Source: Dacryopinax spathularia (lineage: Eukaryota > Basidiomycota > Dacrymycetes > Dacrymycetales > Dacrymycetaceae). Taken from it: a stretch of 64,000 bases of DNA. This document shows, piece by piece, positions 48,842-59,420 of this stretch. The stretch lies in contig JBBPFI010000007.1 in the NCBI GenBank assembly GCA_037974965.1, positions 1,550,001 to 1,614,000 of the forward strand. The letters run 5' to 3'. Made by a program: the position numbers and the translations under genes. The notes under the pieces were generated by a model. It saw only the letters and a list, made by a program, of their open reading frames with translations. It did no database searches and had not been told where the DNA came from. Numbering within the stretch: the first letter of the stretch is position 1; each line of letters begins with the position of its first letter.

Positions 48842-50153
48842 TCGCTGCCTGCCTGGCCATCCATCCATCCTTCATGCCTTCCATTCTTTCTCCCCGACTT
48901 GACTGCACGCAGACTAAGTAGATATGTACAATTCTGTACTACCGACTGACCCCAAACCAAGAATCTATCGCTGCTGCCGTGCAGTATTAGCGTGTGGTCC
49001 GCTATCTCTCAAGACCAGGTGATGGCGCACGGGTGGACCCCTTGTTTCGGCGGTTATTGTGAACATTCATGAATGATGACGCAAAGTCATACCCGTCTGT
49101 CCGGCCTCGCAATTGAGGGCTTATGCAGCCGGATCACCTCGCTGCCAGTCTACCTGGGGAGCTAAGGAAGCCAGTCGTGGCCTAGACCGGCTTCGAGCCC
49201 GGAGAGTGCTCTTTGCTGATATATGCAGCGCGAAATCCGGGGAGCTGACTTGCTTACTTGGGCCGAACGGCGATCGGCGGTGTCCGATTTACGATAGCCC
49301 CCTGTTTCTGATGCGTTGAACCTCTGGGCGGCGATCGGGCTCGTCCATGATCATGCACAGGGGTTTCTTACCGTCTTTTGCGATACTCTGCACGACGATG
49401 TACTGTAGCAATAAGAGGCAGCTCGTGGTGCCTCGAGATATTTCGGCCAGACCAACCCCTTCATTATTCCCGGCGGCACTTCATCGTCGCGCAAAAGCAG
49501 CTTGACAGCTGCACGCGTCCCGTCTTCTCACCATCGACTCTGAGACCCTTTTTTCGTCAACAAAGGCCAAAAGATCCATCGGCTCCCCAGGCCCGGCCGA
49601 ATAGGGTCCCTTCGTGTGTGTGTACCAACCTCCCACGTCGCCGTTCTGCGTGCGTTGTGTGTGTGCTGTGTGGTGGTGCTTCTCCGCTTCCCTTCCCTTC
49701 CCTTCCCTTTCCCTGTGCACCCCTTGCCGTCTTCCGCGAGCTTCCTTCTTCCTCACCTTGCTTCCCTCTCTTCTCCCTCTGCCGTTATCCGCATCAGAGC
49801 AAACCTTTTTCTGCCATTTCTCGCTTGGAGAGTGATCCGCGTCACACGATTTGTCTCGCAAGCACGCTTCAACCCACGCACGCTCAACGCACGCACGCAC
49901 GCTAGGCCCAAAGCACGCGCTTGCACAGGCCACCGCCATCGTTCATCGTCCATCGTCCATCACTCGTCCTGCCATCATCCGACCCGTCCTCATCGCCATC
50001 ACTCCCCCATCCCACCTCATCATCCATCATCCCTTCCCTACTACACCCGGCTCTCCATCATCTCTCCAAACCCCTACGACACCCTCCCACCCCAGCTCGG
50101 CCCCTATCCCTAGCTCTTGACTCTTTGCTCTCAACCACATCCACACGCATACA
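48842..50153. other. Long promoter/leader region of the Ras gene
   Basis: 1.3 kb with no supported gene. From about 49,620 the plus strand is strongly pyrimidine-rich. It has GT-rich TGTGTGTG runs at 49,615-49,665, five CCCTT-type repeats at 49,687-49,715, CACGCACG repeats at 49,875-49,900 and CATC/CCAT repeats at 49,930-50,080. This looks like a long C/U-rich 5' leader rather than coding sequence. Confidence 0.45.
49687..49715 (+). repeat. CCCTT microsatellite-like tract
   Basis: Five near-perfect tandem CCCTT units in the pyrimidine-rich region before the Ras gene. Confidence 0.7.
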
Positions 50154-51140
50154 ATGGCACAACAACAACCCCAGCCTGGCTCATACCTCAGAGAATACAA
50201 GCTCGTCGTCGTTGGTGGTGGTGGAGTGGGAAAGTCGGCTCTAACGATCCAGTTCATCCAGAGCAGGTTCGTGGATGAGTGGGATCCGACTATCGAAGGT
50301 GCGTCCTTCGTTCCCCTTCCACGCCTATGATTGGGAGCGCTGAGGCTGATGTGGGATGGCAGACTCGTATAGGAAACAATGCTTGATTGATGGGGAGGTT
50401 GCGTATGTTGATGTGCTCGATACGGCTGGGCAGGAGGAGTACCGGTACGTCTGCGGCCCCTTGCTTGTTTTTGCTTCAAGTACTAGATCACCTTTCACCC
50501 GATCCATGTGCCTTTCTCCACCCTAGTTCTCCCCTGCTGGCGTCCCTTGATGTGCTTGATATGGCTCGCTGACCCTCGCCCTTAGCGCAATGCGCGAAAC
50601 ATATATGCTCCCCGCCGAAGGCTTCCTCCTCGTCTACAGCATCACGTCGCGCTCCTCATTCGAAGAGATCACCGAGTTCATGGAACAGATCCTCCGGGTC
50701 AAAGACGCGGACAGTTTCCCCGTCGTGATCGTCGCGAACAAGTGCGATTTGGAGTACGAGAGGCAGGTCGGGGCGCACGGTACGTGCTTCGTTCCACATC
50801 TTTTCACGTTTCTATCCCTGGTGAAAGCGCGCAGTGCTAACTCGTTCGCTTTATTCGCGCAGAGGGCCGCCAACTCGCTCAGCACTACGGCTGCAAATTC
50901 CTCGAAACCAGCGCCAAGCAGCGCCTGAATGTCGACGAAGCGTTCGCTACGCTCGTCCGCGAGATTAGGCGATACAACTCCGCAGGCCAGGGCGCCGCTG
51001 GGGGCGGAGCAGGGCACGGGCATGGGCACGGTGCTGCCGGTGGGTTCGCGGGTGGGGCTGGGGGCGGCAGGGGAGGGATGGGCGTGAGTGATGATGAGAA
51101 ACATGGGGCTGGGTGCTGTGGGAGCTGCGTGATTATGTGA
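50154..51140 (+). CDS. Ras-type small GTPase
   Basis: Four exons (50154-50298, 50363-50444, 50586-50779, 50863-51140) give 232 residues. It is a GTP-switch protein at the plasma membrane acting upstream of adenylate cyclase or MAPK modules in fungi. G1 is GGGGVGKS (residues 21-28), G3 DTAGQEEY, G4 NKCDLE and G5 ETSAKQ. The C-terminus is Gly/His-rich and ends [11 protein letters not shown]: a CAAX box for prenylation with upstream Cys for palmitoylation. Two switch changes are unusual for Ras: in switch I the residue matching human Tyr32 is Trp43 ([15 protein letters not shown]), and in switch II the one matching Ser65 is Arg76 (QEEYRAMRE). The catalytic Gln (human Gln61) is kept. These suggest a divergent Ras2-like paralogue rather than canonical Ras1. 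Confidence 0.92.
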
Positions 51141-51686
51141 GGAAGACTGCGGCGGCATCAACGTCAGCCCTGCTCGGTATATGCGCATATATATGCTCTC
51201 GATCACCTACTCGGCCGCAAGAACATACCCGCGTCACTCACCCCTTCACCCCCACCAGTCGATCGCCCTTCCTTCATCCTTTCTCCGCTGCTCGACATCC
51301 CCCGTCCGAGACTCGCTCCTGGATTGGAACACGCGCCCTTCATGTCAAATATCTCACGACCCTTTTATCGTACTCTCGTACGATGAAACCCCATGTATGT
51401 AGTCCCCTTCTCTGTCTCCCATCCCTCATCTATCATTGATAGGCGACGGCGCGGGAGGAGAGACGTTTTCTCTCGTTTTTGTGGATCTTTACAGGTTAGA
51501 TAAACAATGGATGAATTTTGCTGCACCAGCCTCGCGCATACACGACCAAGAAGAGCGCATATACTCGTATTCTGGCATCTAGTATACATCAGCTTATAAG
51601 TTATATCCTTTCTAGCGTACAACCCCTCCTGTCCAGTCCCGTACAATGTTCCATGTAATCACCACAACAAGACCGCAAGAGCGCAT
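51141..51686. other. Convergent spacer
   Basis: 546 bp between the stops of the Ras gene and the phosphatase gene, holding both trailers. No gene supported. Confidence 0.4.
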
Positions 51687-53116
51687 CTACGGCGCCTCGC
51701 ATGCCACGCTCCACAGCCTACCCGTCCAGTTCCCCACTTTCACCTCCCTCCCGTCTCCTTCTCCTGCCGCACCACCTCGGCCGCCCTGGAGCACCACAGC
51801 CGTCAGTTCCCGGCCGTAGACGCAGCCCGTATCCAGTCCCAACGCCCAGCGAGTGACTTGAAGGCCCAGTTTGGCCGCGTGGCCAAAGACGACCGCCTGC
51901 GGTTTCTTCTCCTTCAGCTCTCCCTCTCCTTCCATATCCGTATCCGCGCCTCCAGCCTCGCCCGAGCTAGCAGCAAGTTTGTCCTGGTAGGCATTGAACA
52001 CCTCTGTCCAGGGCGTGCCGTCAAATTTCCTGGACGCCTCCCCGCCCTTCAGCACACTCCTGATATTCATCAACGCCCACGCGTCCGGTCTCTCCTCCTC
52101 CAGCATACGCGGCAAAATGCCCGCATGGACCAGGTTCCCCCCAACAGCCGACAACTCGACTATCAACGGCAGATCGACCAAGTACTCGAATTGAGCGGCC
52201 GAAAGATGGCGCGCGAGCCAGTAGTGCTCGCTTCCCCAGACCCAGTCGCGTGAGGAGGGGAAGGCGTGTTGTTTTAGACGGGCGCGGTCGGATTTGGAGA
52301 GTTTGTGTTTGAGCTTGGTGCTGCTTGTTACGTCGGCGTGGGTGAGCTTCTCGACGCGTTTGAGGAATTGGGCGCCTCTACACAGAAAGATTAGCACCTT
52401 TGCGTATAGTAAACAGGAACGAAGGAAAGATGGTGGAGGGAAGACGAAGGGGGACGAGGGAGAGGCAACGTACCCGGGGAACGACTCGACCCAGTTCTGC
52501 CAGATCCGCCAGCCGATCACTTTCTGATCATGGTTTCCCCTCACGCCCTTTATCTTATGTTCCACGAGCCAGTCGAGCACCTTTTCGGAGTCGGGGCCTT
52601 TGGCGAGAACGTCCCCGACGTGGAAGAGGGTGTCTTTTCCGGGGGTGTAGTCTAGTTTCTTTAAGAGTTGTCTGGAATTGACAAGGGTTAGCATAAAGGG
52701 GAATGGAGAGAATGTAGGGCGTACTGGAAGGGCTTGTACATCCCGTGGATGTCGCCGACTATGATCACTCGCCGGTTTGGGTCGTCCAGGTGCAGGTCCT
52801 CAGCTGGGATCACATCACGATATTTGTATTTCCCAAAGTCGACTTTCCTCGTCACTGTGCCTGCATCAGCGCTTGTTCTTCCATACAGAGGGGAGTGAGG
52901 CGCACCGTCTATCCCAGAAGCATCCAACACAACCTCCTCACTAGCCAACGCATAGCTCTTCTCTCCCCACCCCGCACTCGGGCGGAGGGTATACCACCCA
53001 AGGCTCAGGACACAAAGCCCAACAACAACAGCATACAACGCCTGTCTCGTACCCATCGTATAGAGGAAGTTCTTCATATTCTCAATGATGGAAGAGTAGA
53101 CATCGCCAAGTTTCAT
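51687..53116 (-). CDS. Membrane-anchored metallophosphatase, Ppn2-like
   Basis: A calcineurin-like phosphoesterase with a single N-terminal membrane anchor. ATG at 53116 (MKLGDVYSSIIENMKNFLY), then the hydrophobic segment ALYAVVVGLCVLSLGWYTL. The metal-binding motifs are in order: RRVIIVGDIHGMYKPF, LFHVGDVLAKGPDSEKV, GVRGNHDQKVIGW, LPLIVELSAVGGNLVHAGIL and AVVFGHAAKLGLQ. This set and layout match fungal proteins like yeast Ppn2, a Zn-dependent vacuolar endopolyphosphatase, and the bis(5'-nucleosyl)-tetraphosphatase group. Polyphosphate cleavage in the vacuole is therefore the best inference. About three introns are visible. The frame is open upstream of the chosen ATG without another ATG. Metal ligands look complete. 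Confidence 0.88.
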
Positions 53117-53305
53117 GTAGCGGTCTGGATGAGGAGTACCGCAGCGGTCGTACTGTACTGCGTAGGTGGATAGGAAACCCTCCGGGGGCACCTGGTCAAC
53201 GGAAGCAAACGCGTCGTATCCCTCGTTTCATCCGCCATCCATACTGTACGTACTGCTGGTCGTAATCGTTTCGCCTCACTATTGCTGAAAGTGGACTCTG
53301 TACCG
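53117..53305. promoter_or_regulatory. Short divergent promoter
   Basis: 189 bp between the phosphatase start (minus) and the first GRF-finger gene (plus). It also marks the border between the conserved and accessory parts of the window. Confidence 0.45.
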
Positions 53306-54123
53306 ATGCCGGTTATCGAACACGTCGTCCCGTGGTTGGTCTGTCAGTGCGGGTTGTTGTGCGCTTTGCATGTGAGCAAAGCACCAGACAGTCGCGGTAT
53401 GGCGTTCTATAGTGAGTCGTTTCGTGTTGGAAGTGCGTATATGCTGACGCGAAGCAGAGTGTGCTCGAGTGAACGCGGAGAAGACGTGTCGCACGAATGA
53501 GTGGGTGGAGGACGTGGCGGAGAGGTGTGGTGTCGTTCAGCCGCTTCAGATTGTTCCGCCTGGCGTGCCGGGTCACTACTTGACCGTTCCGAACGGTGTT
53601 CGCATGGCTTCAGCCGAGCTCGTCGCGAGCGGCACGGAGAAGGTGTTGAACATGCTGCCGATTGAGTACAGGAGGTGAGAGCGCATGGTTATGCGTGGCG
53701 AACGTGTATTGACGAGATTACAGTGGGGGTGTTGCGGAGGTGAAGCAGGAGCCGAACATGGATGGCATACGTGAAAGGGCCGGAAACGTGAGGCGCTCGC
53801 CATCGTACGAGGGCAAGGACGAGTCGGATTCGGCGGTGAGAGCATACAGCTATACCTATCGATACACACTGATGGTCCAATAGGGCGAGACGGTTCTTAG
53901 CGACTACTCGAATGCATTCAAGTCCGAGGCGGAGCTTGAGGCGGAGAGTAGCGCGGCGACCGCCGTGTCGACTGCGATGGTCGAGGCGTTGAAGGGTGTA
54001 CCGGCGCATATCCAACAGCTACAGGATCGTATCAAATTGCTGGAAAAGAGGGTGAAGCGTCGGGACAAAACGATTGCCACTTTGGAGGCCGAGGTGTCCG
54101 AGCTGGTGAGTCACCTCGGTTAG
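53306..54123 (+). CDS. GRF zinc-finger/coiled-coil protein A
   Basis: Four exons (53306-53411, 53458-53674, 53724-53835, 53884-54123) give 224 residues. At the N-terminus is a GRF-type zinc finger: CQCG with Cys13 and Cys15, FYKC with Cys37, Cys46 and the closing Trp51. It is followed by a segment shared with the other members (EWVEDVAERCGVV, IVPPGVPGH, LNMLPIEYR). The middle is charged and Ser-rich, and the C-terminus is a coiled coil (VPAHIQQLQDRIKLLEKR then IATLEAEVSEL). GRF fingers bind single-stranded nucleic acid in topoisomerase III, APE2 and NEIL3, so nucleic-acid binding is inferred; the biological role is unknown. Intron 1 splits the codon after FY in phase 1, exactly as in genes B and E. 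It looks intact. Confidence 0.75.
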
Positions 54124-54363
54124 TTCCGGTCGCCACATTGCTGTACGAGTAGGTTGTGTATTCTGTGATCGGTTTGTGGTACGTTAATGAGTCATTGTTT
54201 GCCCCTGTTTCCGTTTATGGCGTCAGGGGCGATCGGCAATCAGACAAAATCCGACGATATGAGTCGGGCGATACGAAGTCATCTCTTTGCGGGCAATGCA
54301 TATAATCAGGACGGTTGGTGTCGCAGCCTTCTTCGAAACGATCATCTGACAAGACACAGCAGA

Positions 54364-55410
54364 ATGCCTACGTGGATACAGCCCGGATTGCCTTGGCCCT
54401 ACTGCCGATGCGGCCTTCCTACGGTTCAGCTCCAGTCGAAGAAGCCGCTGTCGGAGGGACAAATCTTCTTCAGTACGTTGTAGCTTACTATAGGAACGTT
54501 GGTCCTATCGTTGTCGACAGAGTGTCCTCGAACTGGGTACAAATGTCGAACGTGGGGTGAGTCATTCACGCTGTAGTATGTGCAGACGATATTGAGTTTG
54601 CTTAGTGTGGCTTCACCAACTGTATGCGGCTTTCGAATATCCAGTGGATGGTCGTCCCATTCCGCCGGATGAGGACGGCCACAAACCGTTAATCGCTGAC
54701 GATGTCGAGTTGGCAGACGGGGCTGAGATGGAGGAAGCGATCGCCCACGTTTTGCGCTACTTGCCTGACCAGAGTGAGTTTGAGCTGTCGGACGAGCTCG
54801 ATCCGTCTCGCGGTGTCGTCGCACTGGCGTCGCACATGGAACGTATTGAGGAACGGTAGGTAACGATGTTGTTTTCGACACGAATCGGCTTTGATATTAC
54901 TACCTAGGCCCGTTTCCACGAGCAAGCGATTGTGCAACGCGAAGCGTTCTTACGAGGATGCCTTCGTTGATGACGAAGGCAGTCAGGAGGTCGTGGTACG
55001 GCCCTCGGCACAGCGAAGGAGGAAAACGGAACCTCGCCGTGGCTCTACTAAGGTACAGGGAAGCGGCACGGGCACGGTGTCAAAGGTGAAAATACTTTCC
55101 ATTTGGGGCGGCAATATGTTGAGTTTCCTATCAGCGTAACCACTCCGGAAGGAAGAAGCGCGAAGAAAGTGTCGGGTTCATTGAGGAAATGCCTGCTGAG
55201 AATGAGGCGAGCACGCAAGCAGAGGTTGATAGCGCATCGGCTGTCGTAGGTAAGGCGGTCGGGTCCGCGTTGGTTGTACTGGCGGGGATCGTGTCGAGGC
55301 TGGAAGCCGACTCGGCGACGCTTCTAACGGATGCGGTGGACAGGCGTTTGTCGGTCGAAGGATTGCAGGCTGGTCTAGACGAAGCGAAGAAGCTGCTCGG
55401 TCTTGTGTAG
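54364..55410 (+). CDS. GRF zinc-finger/coiled-coil protein B
   Basis: Five exons (54364-54472, 54521-54556, 54606-54855, 54909-55085, 55135-55410) give 282 residues. The finger is the closest to the GRF consensus: CRCGLP (Cys14, Cys16), FFKCPR (Cys38), Cys45 and Trp50 in KCRTWVW. It is followed by RPIPPDEDGHKPL and VLRYLPDQSE, the counterparts of VPPGxxGH and MLP in genes A and E. A basic stretch (SAQRRRKTEPRRGS, then SGRKKREESVG) may be a nuclear signal. The C-terminus is an amphipathic helix (EADSATLLTDAVDRRL, then EGLQAGLDEAKKLLGLV) rather than the heptad coil of A. Exon 2 has only 36 bp. Introns 1 and 2 sit at the same codons and phase as those of gene E. It is tandem with gene A. Function unknown. 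Confidence 0.72.
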
Positions 55411-55486
55411 AGCACGGTGTTGATTGCATGTAAGATGGGTACATTGTGGTTACGTATACACAGAGCATTGCAATTGAGAAGGAACG

Positions 55487-56162
55487 TTATACCAACGACT
55501 CGTGTTTGAGGCGTTCTATGTCCCGCTCGAGTTCGTAAATGATGATCTCGTCGACCTCCGCGATGTTTTCGAGGTTCTGTAGTCTGGCTTCGCATCTCTC
55601 GATGAATTCGGGGAGCTTGGCGAGCTCGTGTATGAAGTCGGGAGCGGAATTGGGCGAGTAGTTGTGTTCGGATGCGATTTCAGACTGGGAGTAGTACTTA
55701 GCGTCGGGTGAGTTGCGGATTGAGTCAGGTGCGTACGTGAGGACGTTTCCTCGGAACGACTGCATTAGTTTGGGTGTGCTTCGAGTGGACCGAGGCGTTC
55801 GCGGGCCAGTGTTGATCTTGAGGCATTGGAGGTGTAACATGGATGTGGACGATGCGCTGTGTCAGGGGCGAGCAGGAGGCTGATGGCCGCGTCCCCCTGG
55901 AGAAGGGTCTACTCGACGCGGCCCTTGTTCGCTGGTCGAGCCGCACCGCATGTGTCGATATCTACAGCATACAATCGATTATGAGAACATATCGTTCTTC
56001 GTGATTGGCACCGCCGTACCCACTCTGCCGACTAGTGGTCTCAGTTGGGACCAGAACGGATACGTGAGGCGGTCGAGGGGAGTCGTTGTCGGTATCGGCA
56101 GCGAACGGCGGCTCCTCGAAGGTCAGTGTTAAAGGTCGGCTTGGCGCCCCGTTACCGCTCAT
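55487..56162 (-). CDS. Coiled-coil protein C, probably related to the GRF family
   Basis: The secure part is the 3' exon 55840-55487. It includes RGNVLTYAPDSIRNSPDAK and ends in a coiled coil with LPEFIERCEARLQNLENIAE and IIIYELERDIERLKHE. That end resembles the C-terminus of GRF protein A and of the partial gene at the right edge (LP/VP-x2-I-x6-R pattern followed by a charged helix). Upstream, an ATG at 56162 opens a 66-codon frame (MSGNGAPSRPLTLTFEEPPF) with a possible GTACGG donor and GTATGCTGTAG acceptor. The join to the 3' exon is not resolved, and I find no GRF finger. It could be a family member that lost its finger, or two separate pieces. Confidence 0.5.
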
Positions 56163-56378
56163 TCCTTCTTCCAGGGTTCCGACATATACAGCTGCGTTCG
56201 TCGTGTGCCGTTCAATAGCTCACAAAGTGCCGTTCTTCCCGTCGCTCGCAGATCGTCCGTTGTCGATTGCGGTGTCCTAGTCCGGCGTGATGGTTACCTA
56301 AGTCGTCACCACCGTCCTCCCCTACATTAACGAGCTGGCTGCGAGCGAGATCGACTCTTATGGCGAGATGAGGTGAGC

Positions 56379-58400
56379 CCCTCACGTCGGCATTGACCTC
56401 GGTACAATCTACTGCTGCGTAGCAGTATGGCAAGATGACGGGGTGGAAATCATCGCAAACGACCAGGGCAACCGAACAACGCTCACTTGCGTGTCCGGCT
56501 CCAGAACCGAGCGGCGCATTGCCAAGAACCAGGTCACCATGAACCGGCACAACACCGTCTCTGACGCCAAGCGATTCATCGGCCGCAAGCTCGATGACCC
56601 TGAGGTCCAGGCTGATATCAAGCACTACCCCTTCACGGTCATCAACCCGGGCGGGGAGCCGATGATACCGACCAGGGCCACCGAAGGACGCCCTCATACG
56701 TCTCCGTCTCCGACCCTGAGCGGCTCATCGACGATGCGGCCAAGAACCAGGTCGCCATGAACCGGCACAACACCGTCTTGGACTCCAAGCGATTCATCAA
56801 CCCGGAAGTCGGTGGTCCGACCCCGAGCGGCTCATCGACGATGCGGCCAAGAACCAGGTCGCCATGAACCGGCACAACACCGTCTTGGACGCCAAGCGAT
56901 TCATCGGCCGCAAGCTCGACGACCCTGAGGTCCAGGCTGATATCAAGCACTACCCCTTCACGGTCATCAACCCGGGCGGGGAGCCGATGATACCGACCAG
57001 GGCCACCGAAGGACGCCCTCATACGTCTCCATCTCCGACCCCGAGCGGCTCATCGACGATGCGGCCAAGAACCAGGTCGCCATGAACCGGCACAACACCG
57101 TCTTGGACGCCAAGCGATTGATCAACCCGGAAGTCGGTGGTCCGACCCCGAGCGGCTCATCGACGATGCGGCCAAGAACCAGGTCGCCATGAACCGGCAC
57201 AACACCGTCTTGGACGCCAAGCGATTGATCAACCCGGAAGTCGGTGGTCCGACCCCGAGCGGCTCATCGACGATGCGGCCAAGAACCATGTCGCCATGAA
57301 CCGGCACAACACCGTCTTGGACGCCAAACGACTCCAAGCTCGACGACCCTGAGGTCCAGGCTGATATCAAGCACTTCCCCTTCAAGGTTATCAACCCCGG
57401 CGGCAAGCCGATGATCCAGGTCGTGTTCGATCAAGGGTGAGACCATGTTCTTCTTCTCCAGACCGGAGATCATGGTCCTCCCGAAGATGAAGGAGACTGC
57501 CGAGTCCTACCTTGAGCGGACCGTCGGGAACGCCGTCATTACCGTCCCTGCCTACTTCAACGACTCACAGCGTCAGGCGACAAAGGATGCCGGTGGAATC
57601 GCTGGCCTGAACGGTTTCCGTATTATGAACGAAGCGACGGCCGCCCCATCGCCTACGGTCTTGTCAAGAAGGCCCAGGGGGAGCGCAACGTCCTCATCTT
57701 CGATATTGATGGTGGAACGTTCGATGTCATCCTGCTGACGATCGAAGAGGGTATCTTCGAGGTCAAGGCCATCGCCGATGATTCAACTTCGATAGCCGCC
57801 TCGTGAACCCCATCGTCCAGGAGCTCAAGACGAAGCACAAGAAGGACCGCAGCACCAACGCTTGAGCCCTCTGTCGCATGAGGACTGCTCGCGAGCGTGG
57901 TAATGTCGAGGGCATCGAGTTGTACACCTCCATGACCCGTGCCCGGTTCGAGGAGCACTGCCAGGACGTCTTCCGCTGGACGCTCGAGCCAAGAAGGATC
58001 TCAACACTAACGCTCGTGCCCTTCGTCGTCTGAGGACTGCTTGCGAGCGTGGTAAGCGCATTCTGTCATCCGCGACCCGGACCGCAATTGAGCGCGACTC
58101 GCTGTTTGAGGGTATTAACTTCTTCACCTCCAACTCGTGCCCGGTTCGAGGAGCTCTGCCACGACCTCCTTCGCTCGACCCTCGAAGCCGTAGAGAAGGT
58201 CCTCCGTGTCTCGAAGATCGACAAGTCGAGCGTGCACAAGATCGTCCTTGTCGGCGGTTCCACGCGTATTCCTCGTATCATCAAGCCAGTCTCCGACTTT
58301 GTCAACGGCAAGGGCCCAACAAGAGCGTCAACCCTGATGAGACCGTCGCATACAGTCACGTCCATTGTTCCGAAGCACGCGCGGCTTGCTGAATCATATC
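56379..58400 (+). pseudogene. Hsp70 (SSA-type) pseudogene with internal tandem duplications
   Basis: Recognisable cytosolic Hsp70 fragments run in order on the plus strand: [17 protein letters not shown] with [12 protein letters not shown] near 56,385-56,470, [44 protein letters not shown] with [18 protein letters not shown] near 57,490-57,590, [12 protein letters not shown] near 57,690, RARFEEHC-like and [15 protein letters not shown] near 58,150, and [18 protein letters not shown] near 58,230-58,270. They lie in several different frames, with stops between. The ATPase N-terminal segment is amplified in tandem (107-bp and 325-bp periods), and the substrate-binding C-terminal half is missing after about 58,400. 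So this is a dead, truncated, rearranged gene copy. Codons around the conserved blocks are still good, suggesting fairly recent decay. No intact parent is in the window. Confidence 0.88.
56563..57345 (+). repeat. Nested tandem repeats inside the Hsp70 pseudogene
   Basis: A GAGCGGCTCATCGACGATGC core occurs five times, at 56718, 56825, 57043, 57150 and 57257. Spacing is 107 bp between neighbours and 325 bp between the first and third and between the second and fourth. The longer unit is also seen as a GACGCCAAGCGATTCATCGG block at 56563 and 56888. Copies are nearly identical. Neither 107 nor 325 is a multiple of three, so the array cannot encode a repeated protein. Confidence 0.9.
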
Positions 58401-58708
58401 GGGGCTGCCGCCGGATGTTTGCCTGATGAAAGATTCGGAAACCGAGGCGTTGAGCCGATATGCATCGGGTTTTTTTGCGTCATGTGTGGATCGTGGGTTG
58501 GGTTCGGGGGATGGATTTAGTGAGTCAGCAATTACGAGACTGGGCGCGTTTAGGAGGTGAGTCAGGGGTGGAACACCGTTCGAAGCGGTTGGGCAATAGG
58601 GGTATGTTGTTGCGTCGAGACCGTGTGACTCCGTCAGCCTGGTTGGTGCGCATATATTCATTCGAACGCGACTATCGTTGTGAACCGTCTTGAACCGTAT
58701 CGGCCACT

Positions 58709-59420
58709 ATGATTGAAGCGATTATATTGCCTTGGTTATACTGCGAATGCGGTCTATGTTGCACGCTACAGACCAGCAACGCCCCGGGAACTACAGGATA
58801 CTTGTTTTACCGTGCGTATCCTAATCGTTATCACGACACTATTATGCTGATAGCATTGCAGGATGCCCGCAACTATCTATGACGCACCGTTGTGGAGTGC
58901 ACGGTGAGATTCGTTGGTGACGGTGTGGTATTACGGCTGATGACTATGATGCAGTTTGGCTCGAGGACGTTGCGTCGGCCTTTAACATTGTTGGTCGTTG
59001 GAGAGTGGTACCGCCAGGCAACGTCGGTCATCATCCTCACCCGGTTTCGCCCGGTATGGTCGCCCCGGAAGACGAGCAGCGGAAGGCTGTCGAGAAGGCG
59101 AATCATATGCTACCGTATCCCTTGCAGAGCAGGTACGATCGCAAGGAGTATCAATGGCAGACGGAGGTGAGTCAGTAATGACTTGCGATGCGTGTCGATT
59201 GGTGAACGACCTGCAGGACGACGAACTGCAGGCGTTGATGGGAAAAGTATCCGTGAGAGATGTCACGGCGGAGGACATGACGGAGCGCATCGAAGTGTTA
59301 AAGAGTTGCGTCGCGTCAATGAAGGAGATGATACGGGTGAAGGAGAACTGTATCGTTGGTTTGGAGCGAAGGTTGGAGGAGGCATACGATATTATTGATC
59401 ATGGGGGTGACTACATGTGA
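58709..59420 (+). CDS. GRF zinc-finger/coiled-coil protein E
   Basis: Four exons (58709-58811, 58862-58903, 58955-59166, 59217-59420) give 186 residues. The N-terminal GRF finger has CECG (Cys12, Cys14), FYRCPQ (Cys36), Cys45 and Trp50. It is followed by VWLEDVASAFNIV, RVVPPGNVGHH and ANHMLPYPLQSR, closely matching gene A, and a C-terminal coiled coil (EDMTERIEVLKSCVASMKEM then IVGLERRLEEAYDII). It is separated from genes A and B by gene C and the Hsp70 pseudogene. Its stop lies 17 bp from the stop of the next, minus-strand gene. Likely nucleic-acid binding through the finger and self-association through the coil; both are inferences. No damage seen. Confidence 0.73.

Noticed and set aside
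49130-49215. A tRNA-like segment with CTTCGAGCCCGG resembling a T-loop
   Set aside because: No matching acceptor stem or anticodon arm could be drawn around it.
57139-57345. 107-bp repeats as a CRISPR-like or minisatellite protein-coding array
   Set aside because: The units are Hsp70 coding pieces directly adjoining one another without spacers, and the period is not a multiple of three.
56212-57406. A series of similar minus-strand frames
   Set aside because: They are antisense images of the Hsp70 pseudogene repeats, which is why they look alike; not genes.
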